Positions 58,697-64,000 of a stretch of DNA of 64,000 nucleotides are shown here, in pieces (the first letter of the stretch is position 1; every line of letters starts with the position of its first letter). The position numbers and the translations under genes were made by a program. The notes under the pieces were generated by a model that had not been told where the DNA came from, searched no databases, and worked only from the letters and a program-made list of their open reading frames with translations. The stretch is from Rahnella woolbedingensis. GTDB lineage: Bacteria; Pseudomonadota; Gammaproteobacteria; Enterobacterales; Enterobacteriaceae. The DNA is taken from positions 39,303 to 103,302 of the forward strand of contig NZ_RAHH01000022.1 in the NCBI RefSeq assembly GCF_003602095.1. Reading direction: 5' to 3'.

Positions 58697-60076
58697 TTAC
58701 ATACTGCGAAGAATGGATAGAATTCTTCTGGTTTGTTCCTGCATGAGTTTTGTATTAGCGCGGGATTCTACATTTAACCTAACCACAGGCTCAGTATTAG
58801 AACTGCGGAGATTGAAACGCCATTCATCAAATTCAAGACTGATCCCGTCAGTATGATCCACTTTAACCGCATCAGTTTGATACATGGCTAACACGCGGGC
58901 AATAGCTTCATTGGGGTGTTGCAGGTAACTGTTAATTTCGCCGGAAGCAGGATAAGCCGTGATCCGGTCATTAATTAATTGTCGTAGTGATTTCCCTTTA
59001 ACATGTAATAACTCAGCGACCAGCAACCAGGGGATCATTCCGCTGTCGCAATAATAGAAATCGCGAAAGTAATGATGGGCGCTCATCTCACCACCATAGA
59101 CCGCATCTTCCTGACGCATACGTTCTTTAATAAAAGCATGACCGGTTTTCGACATTACCGGTATACCACCGGCTTCGGTGACTATATCAATGGTATTCCA
59201 GCTCAGGCGCGGGTCATGGATAATACGTGAGCTGGGATATTTTTCGAGAAAGGCATCCGCAAGCAGACCCACGATGTAATAACCTTCGATAAAGTTACCT
59301 GCATCATCAAAGAGAAAACACCTGTCAAAATCCCCGTCAAATGCGATCCCCATATCCGCTTTATGTTTAATAATAGCGTCAGTGGTATCCTGCCGGCACT
59401 CCGGTAATAACGGATTAGGGATACCGTTCGGAAAGGTGCCATCCGGCTGATGGTGCACTTTGATAAACTCAACCGGCGCGCCTGCCTGAATAAAACGCTG
59501 CTCAATGGCATCGATAACATGTCCGGCAGCACCGTTACCAGAGTTGATGACCAGTTTCAGTGGCCGGGTAAAATTGTCCAGATTGACGTAGCTAAGAAGC
59601 TTGTCCACATAAGCATCAAGCACTGAGGCTTTTTCGTAGGTCCCACGGGAAGCGCTGTCCCCCAGCCCAAAAGCATTTGCTTCCGCCAGCGCCTGGATAT
59701 CGCGCAGGCCGGTATCGCCACTTATAGGCTTTGAGTTCTCGCGGACCAGCTTCATGCCATTATAATTCATCGGATTATGGCTGGCCGTGACTTCTATACC
59801 ACCATCCAAAGCCAGGTAGGAAGTGGCAAAATAGATCTCTTCCGTTCCCGTAACCCCAATATCGACCACATCAGTACCAGCGTCCTGCAACCCTCTGGCC
59901 AGGGCAAACTTTAATGATTCACTGGTTAAACGGACATCCCCGCCTAATACCATCTTTTTAGGCTTTAAATATTCGCCATAAGCGCGACCTATTCTGTAAG
60001 CGATGTCTTCGTTTAATTCGATGCCTAATTCACCGCGGATATCATAAGCTTTAAAGCAGGTTAATTTACCTGACAT
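58697..60076 (-). CDS. manB: Phosphomannomutase
   Basis: Converts mannose 6-phosphate to mannose 1-phosphate for GDP-mannose. 459 residues (CpsG/ManB about 456). Begins [20 protein letters not shown]; the active phosphoserine motif [17 protein letters not shown] near 95, the metal loop [13 protein letters not shown] near 240, sugar loop [13 protein letters not shown] near 323 and phosphate loop [13 protein letters not shown] near 425 are intact. 14 bases after manC. Either rfbK, cpsG or manB could be used as name. Confidence 0.95.
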   Translation of the reverse strand: MSGKLTCFKAYDIRGELGIELNEDIAYRIGRAYGEYLKPKKMVLGGDVRLTSESLKFALARGLQDAGTDVVDIGVTGTEEIYFATSYLALDGGIEVTASHNPMNYNGMKLVRENSKPISGDTGLRDIQALAEANAFGLGDSASRGTYEKASVLDAYVDKLLSYVNLDNFTRPLKLVINSGNGAAGHVIDAIEQRFIQAGAPVEFIKVHHQPDGTFPNGIPNPLLPECRQDTTDAIIKHKADMGIAFDGDFDRCFLFDDAGNFIEGYYIVGLLADAFLEKYPSSRIIHDPRLSWNTIDIVTEAGGIPVMSKTGHAFIKERMRQEDAVYGGEMSAHHYFRDFYYCDSGMIPWLLVAELLHVKGKSLRQLINDRITAYPASGEINSYLQHPNEAIARVLAMYQTDAVKVDHTDGISLEFDEWRFNLRSSNTEPVVRLNVESRANTKLMQEQTRRILSILRSM

Positions 60077-60090
60077 ATTTTACCCCTAAA

Positions 60091-61512
60091 TTAACAGCGA
60101 CCATAGTGATCTTTTATACGGATAATATCGTCATCTTCCAGATAAGAGCCCGACTGTATTTCCAAAAGCTCCAGTGGAATTTTCCCAGGATTTTCCAGAC
60201 GATGCTGAGCACCAACGGGAATAAAAGTGGATTCATTTTCAGTGAGCAGATAATCCTTATCTTCGAGAATAACCCTGGCGGTACCTGAAAGAATTACCCA
60301 GTGTTCAGTCCGGTGATGATGCATTTGTAATGAGAACTGTCCTCCGGGTTTTACGGTTATCCTGTTCACATGATAACGCGGCGCGGTCACGATATTATCG
60401 TTACGTCCCCATGGCCGATATGATTCGCGATGTAAACGATATTCCCGGCGCTTATTACTTTTCAGATACTCGACGACTTTTTTAACATCCTGAACCTGGT
60501 TTTTATCAATTACTAATACGGCGTCTTTCGTATTAACAATCACCAGATTATCCACACCAATCGCTGCCACTAATTTCTCATCAGTGTTGATATAGCAATT
60601 CGTCGCATTATGAGTAAATACATCACCATTAACGGCATTCCCCTCACCGTTTTTGTCATTCACTTCCCAAAGCGCCGACCAGGAACCCACATCATTCCAT
60701 CCCGCATCTAAAGGAACCACGATCGCATCAGTGGTTTTTTCCATGACCGCGTAATCAACAGACTCATCCGGACAGGAAATAAAAGATTCTCTATCCACAC
60801 GAATGAAATCCTGTTGCTCATCCGACTGCGCGGTTTCAATAGCTTTGCGACAAGCTTCGAGTATGTCTGGTCTGAATTTCTGCATCTCCTCAAGAAAACG
60901 CTTAGCAAGGAACAGAAACATGCCGCTGTTCCAGTAATACTCGCCGCTTTCAAGATATTGCAATGCAGTAGGAAGATTAGGTTTCTCAACAAACCGTTGC
61001 ACCCTAAAAACAGATTCGGCATCACCGCTGAATTCCGTCCCCCGCTGTATATAGCCGTATCCGGTTTCAGGGCCTGTCGGCACAATGCCGAAAGTCACCA
61101 GTTTCCCGTGCTCGGCAAACGAAATAGCATTCTGTACGGCCCGATGAAAGGCCGCTGGAGACTCAATTACATGGTCAGCGGCAAGGACGAGTAACAGCGG
61201 GTCATGGCCGTCATCGATAGCACTGAGCGCAGCCAGCGTGATCGCAGGCGCCGTATTGCGCCCGACCGGCTCAAGAATAATATTGTCCGAAAGTTGGTTT
61301 ATTTGCCGCAATTGTTCAGCGACAAGAAAACGATGCTCTTCATTACAAATAACCAGCGGCGAAGAAACATTCAACCCATCTAAACGGGTGATCGTTTCCT
61401 GAAGCATTGAGTGATCGCCATGCAGACGAAGAAATTGTTTTGGATAAAGCTCGCGAGACATCGGCCACAAACGACTACCGGTGCCACCAGCCATGATTAC
61501 TGGAAGGATCAT
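60091..61512 (-). CDS. manC: Mannose-1-phosphate guanylyltransferase
   Basis: Makes GDP-mannose from mannose 1-phosphate and GTP; bifunctional members also have phosphomannose isomerase activity. 473 residues (E. coli CpsB 478). N-terminal nucleotidyltransferase with [20 protein letters not shown] near 5 and [21 protein letters not shown] near 170, and C-terminal type II isomerase cupin with [20 protein letters not shown] near 390. 116 bases after the family 2 glycosyltransferase gene. Confidence 0.95.
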   Translation of the reverse strand: MILPVIMAGGTGSRLWPMSRELYPKQFLRLHGDHSMLQETITRLDGLNVSSPLVICNEEHRFLVAEQLRQINQLSDNIILEPVGRNTAPAITLAALSAIDDGHDPLLLVLAADHVIESPAAFHRAVQNAISFAEHGKLVTFGIVPTGPETGYGYIQRGTEFSGDAESVFRVQRFVEKPNLPTALQYLESGEYYWNSGMFLFLAKRFLEEMQKFRPDILEACRKAIETAQSDEQQDFIRVDRESFISCPDESVDYAVMEKTTDAIVVPLDAGWNDVGSWSALWEVNDKNGEGNAVNGDVFTHNATNCYINTDEKLVAAIGVDNLVIVNTKDAVLVIDKNQVQDVKKVVEYLKSNKRREYRLHRESYRPWGRNDNIVTAPRYHVNRITVKPGGQFSLQMHHHRTEHWVILSGTARVILEDKDYLLTENESTFIPVGAQHRLENPGKIPLELLEIQSGSYLEDDDIIRIKDHYGRC

Positions 61513-61628
61513 AATATTCGTCTCAAGAAAAAATTCAGATAATATTAAATCATGGAAAATAACGATTCGGTGCGTAGAGAAATAACTGAATTATCATTCA
61601 TAATGAGTACAGGCAAATATTGAGTAAT

Positions 61629-62618
61629 TTATTTTTTGATTTTAAAGATCGTTTTAAAGGCAAAAAATAGTAATGCAGGTGAAATTTTAATCATGAGTAT
61701 TGAGTAAAACTTCTTATAATTAAGCTGAGATTTTAACCTGAGTAAATAAGAAACATTGATGTGTTTTTCTATTTCTTTAACTTCATTTTTCGGAGCACCA
61801 AATTTAATTGCATTAATAAAAACCATCAAACTCACAATATACTCATGTTTTATTATCTTCAACTCATCTGAACCTGAAATAATTAAAGGATTTACCAGTG
61901 ACTTTGTAATTTCCAGGTATTGCATTCTGTCTAGCGCTTTTCGATAGGACATTTTTGTTAACGAGGAATTATGCTGAATATAATGGTACTTAGGTTCGCT
62001 GCCAAATGAGATGTCAGCTCCATTGATAAACATTTTCATAATAACAAGGTAGTCTTCAAAAACAGGTAACTTAGCATCAAAGCTAACATTCCTGAAAAGA
62101 TTCCTTTTGAATATTTTATGCCAAAGAAAACCTGTTATTTCATTGTCCAGCATGGAAAAAACAGCCTCTTTACCTCTGAGTGTCCTATTGGGAGAAAATT
62201 TATTTACTGTACCAGTTTGGACGCCTTCAGGTGTTTCAGAGTAGTACAAGCACTGGCCTATATCCGTATTATTATTTACCACAATATTTATTAAATAACT
62301 TATAGCATCATGCTCGAAGTAGTCATCAGAATCCAAAAAACAAATAAAATCACCCTTTGCATTATCCACCAACTCATTCCGTGTGAAAGATACCCCTTCA
62401 TTTTTGACATTGTGAGAAATACTATGAGCAATATGAGCGTGCTCAATAAAAAAATTTTCAACGATTGCCACTGAGGTATCATTAGAAAAATCATCGACAA
62501 TAACCACTTCTATATTAGAATAGGTTTGAAAAGCAACAGACTCCAGGGCCTTCCTGATATACTTTTCAGAGTTGAAAAGAGGAATAAGGATGCTAACTAA
62601 TGCTAATTGCGTTGCCAT
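61629..62618 (-). CDS. Family 2 glycosyltransferase
   Basis: 329-residue GT-A glycosyltransferase. N-terminal nucleotide-sugar domain VSILIPLFNSEKYIRKALES near 8, the VVIVDDFSNDTS segment near 38 and the DxD-type FICFLDSDDYF near 90; the C-terminal 60 residues are basic and hydrophobic, suggesting membrane contact. Donor and acceptor cannot be read from sequence. AT-rich, with codon use unlike the housekeeping genes to the left, consistent with a variable surface-polysaccharide locus. It starts 8 bases after the flippase stop. Confidence 0.85.
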   Translation of the reverse strand: MATQLALVSILIPLFNSEKYIRKALESVAFQTYSNIEVVIVDDFSNDTSVAIVENFFIEHAHIAHSISHNVKNEGVSFTRNELVDNAKGDFICFLDSDDYFEHDAISYLINIVVNNNTDIGQCLYYSETPEGVQTGTVNKFSPNRTLRGKEAVFSMLDNEITGFLWHKIFKRNLFRNVSFDAKLPVFEDYLVIMKMFINGADISFGSEPKYHYIQHNSSLTKMSYRKALDRMQYLEITKSLVNPLIISGSDELKIIKHEYIVSLMVFINAIKFGAPKNEVKEIEKHINVSYLLRLKSQLNYKKFYSILMIKISPALLFFAFKTIFKIKK

Positions 62619-62626
62619 AAATTTAT

Positions 62627-64000
62627 CTAACCCCTCTTAAATATCTTTCTCGTGAATGAAAGTATCATTATCTTCTTACTCTTAGACGTGATAGTGAAAA
62701 TAAGAATAAAATAAAATATCGCACCAACGAGAACTTTTATTGCTATTCCAGACCAGGACTCATTTAATAACGTAAACTCCTGCATACCCATCAGAATCAA
62801 ACACATGCCCCCGGAGCATATAATGGGAACAATAATCTCTCTTATGTATTGTCTGAATGTTAAATTCAACAATGTTAATGCACACCATGCAGAAACAGGG
62901 TAAAGAAGTATTGTACGGATGGAAAATACCAGTGCAGTGGCAATCAAACCAAATCGCACAAAAATATAAAATGCCAAAACATTACTTATTGCATAAAGCA
63001 GTGTTAATCTGGCTTGCCACTCGGGTTTATCACGGGCAAACATGACGGAATGATTGTAATATCCAATAGATGTAACAAAACCTACAGCACTGACAATCTG
63101 CATTATGGGTACAGATGGCATCCATTTCTGTCCCAGCAGCAGAAAAGTAATATCATGGGATAAAGAACTAAGGCCAACAAAAGCAGGCGCTGTTACCAGA
63201 ACTGTAAAATAGGTTGCTTGCAGATACTTTTTACCAAATTCATTCAAGTCATTTTTATACCGGGTGAATGCGGGTAATGAAACCCGCATTAATGCGGACG
63301 AGAGAACGGTGTTCAGGGTGTTTACTATACGCTTACCAGCCGAATAAACACCGGCACCTGCTGTTCCAATAAAGTATGTAATAAAGAAAACATCACTATT
63401 TTGATTCGCGAAGTTAGTAATATTACTCAGAGCCACATGCTTAGAAAACCCTAAAGACTCGCGAATTGAATCCTTCGAAATTTTCATTTTTGGCTTCCAG
63501 GGAGTTGTCACCCACAGCACGACCAGAGAAATCAGGGAAGTGACAACTTGCTGAACCACCAGACTGGTAACAGCATAGCCTTTATATGCAAGCACCACCC
63601 CGACAACGCCCCCGATAGAGATAGAACAGATTGATCTTATCGCTAAGGGGCGGAACATCATATTGTGCGTTAACCAAGCCTCGTGTGTCCGGCTCAATCC
63701 GCTGACGACAATAATAATTCCTGTTCCCCGGATCACATTGGCCAGCTCCGGTACTTTCATATACGCCTCTATAAGCGGGGCGGAAAAGAAAACAATCAAA
63801 AATGCAGGTGCAGATAAAGAGAAACATAAAAAAAATGCAGAATTATAATCTACAGATGTCGGTGACTTCATTCTCACGATAGATGTTGCGATACTATCGA
63901 ATATGACATTTCGAAAAAACTGTGTAACAAGTAAGGCAATAAAAAAAATTGATCCAAATGCAATAATCTTAGCTGGCGGATTCAATCCCCTAGAACAGAG
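62627..64000 (-). CDS. Polysaccharide flippase (Wzx-like), 5' end beyond the window
   Basis: Membrane protein of the polysaccharide-transport (MVF/MATE-like) superfamily that moves lipid-linked repeat units across the inner membrane. 457 codons remain; the frame stays open to the right edge (LCSRGLNPPAKIIAF), so the true start is outside. Ten or more hydrophobic segments are visible, with the SLGFSKHVALSNITNFANQN region near 190 and VFFITYFIGTAGAGVYS typical of WzxC/AmsL relatives. It implies a Wzx/Wzy-type or related assembly route rather than an ABC exporter, as far as this window shows. Confidence 0.82.
   Translation of the reverse strand, partial: LCSRGLNPPAKIIAFGSIFFIALLVTQFFRNVIFDSIATSIVRMKSPTSVDYNSAFFLCFSLSAPAFLIVFFSAPLIEAYMKVPELANVIRGTGIIIVVSGLSRTHEAWLTHNMMFRPLAIRSICSISIGGVVGVVLAYKGYAVTSLVVQQVVTSLISLVVLWVTTPWKPKMKISKDSIRESLGFSKHVALSNITNFANQNSDVFFITYFIGTAGAGVYSAGKRIVNTLNTVLSSALMRVSLPAFTRYKNDLNEFGKKYLQATYFTVLVTAPAFVGLSSLSHDITFLLLGQKWMPSVPIMQIVSAVGFVTSIGYYNHSVMFARDKPEWQARLTLLYAISNVLAFYIFVRFGLIATALVFSIRTILLYPVSAWCALTLLNLTFRQYIREIIVPIICSGGMCLILMGMQEFTLLNESWSGIAIKVLVGAIFYFILIFTITSKSKKIMILSFTRKIFKRG

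Noticed and set aside
55678..64000. Integrative element at tRNA-Phe with att sites
   Set aside because: No integrase, no repeated tRNA 3' end and no mobility gene is visible within the window; left as a possibility in the findings only.

Overview
The window looks like chromosomal DNA of a gamma-proteobacterium of the order Enterobacterales. Protein similarity is closest to the Yersiniaceae (Rahnella, Ewingella, Serratia and relatives), with Rahnella-like as the best guess. This rests on remembered enterobacterial proteins and gene order, not on a search. Most of the window follows the E. coli gcvT-to-pheV order, with local insertions, losses and replacements.

Region 1 (1-11.3 kb): the 5' part of gcvT; the ygfB-pepP-ubiH-ubiI operon (minus strand); zapA, 6S RNA and fau (plus); an acid-shock module (RstA-type box, asr with tandem repeats, and a 27-codon ydgU-like gene) between fau and serA; then serA, rpiA and argP. 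Region 2 (11.3-24.1 kb): yggE, argO and mscS; a lactose operon lacI-lacZ-lacY without lacA and an lprI-like gene, between mscS and fbaA; then the glycolytic block epd-pgk-fbaA. Region 3 (24.1-36.4 kb): tktA, two tandem loiP metalloprotease genes, a solitary efflux outer-membrane lipoprotein where E. coli has speB, speA with an overlapping yqgB-like small ORF, metK, galP with a gal-like control region, and sprT. Region 4 (36.4-55.0 kb): housekeeping genes endA, rsmE, gshB, yqgE, ruvX, yggR, yggS-proC-ERIC-yggT-yggU-rdgB-hemW, yggN, glsB, yggL-trmB, mutY-yggX-mltC, a GPH-family sugar transporter and speC. Region 5 (55.6-64.0 kb): tRNA-Phe, a DUF1294 membrane protein, and an AT-richer minus-strand surface-polysaccharide cluster read as flippase, family 2 glycosyltransferase, manC, manB, family 4 glycosyltransferase, gmd-like gene. 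The cluster runs off the right edge.

The most unusual item is the gmd-like gene at 56263-57333. It is intact and full length, and its substrate-side half is strongly conserved, yet the whole catalytic tetrad and several cofactor-contact residues of GDP-mannose 4,6-dehydratase are replaced. It looks like a pseudoenzyme at the end of a GDP-mannose operon. Other items worth attention are the relocated asr/ydgU acid-shock unit, the lac operon with a near-E. coli operator, the tandem loiP pair with speB missing, the yqgB/speA overlap, the GalR/CRP layout before galP, and an ERIC element abutting the yggT ribosome-binding site.
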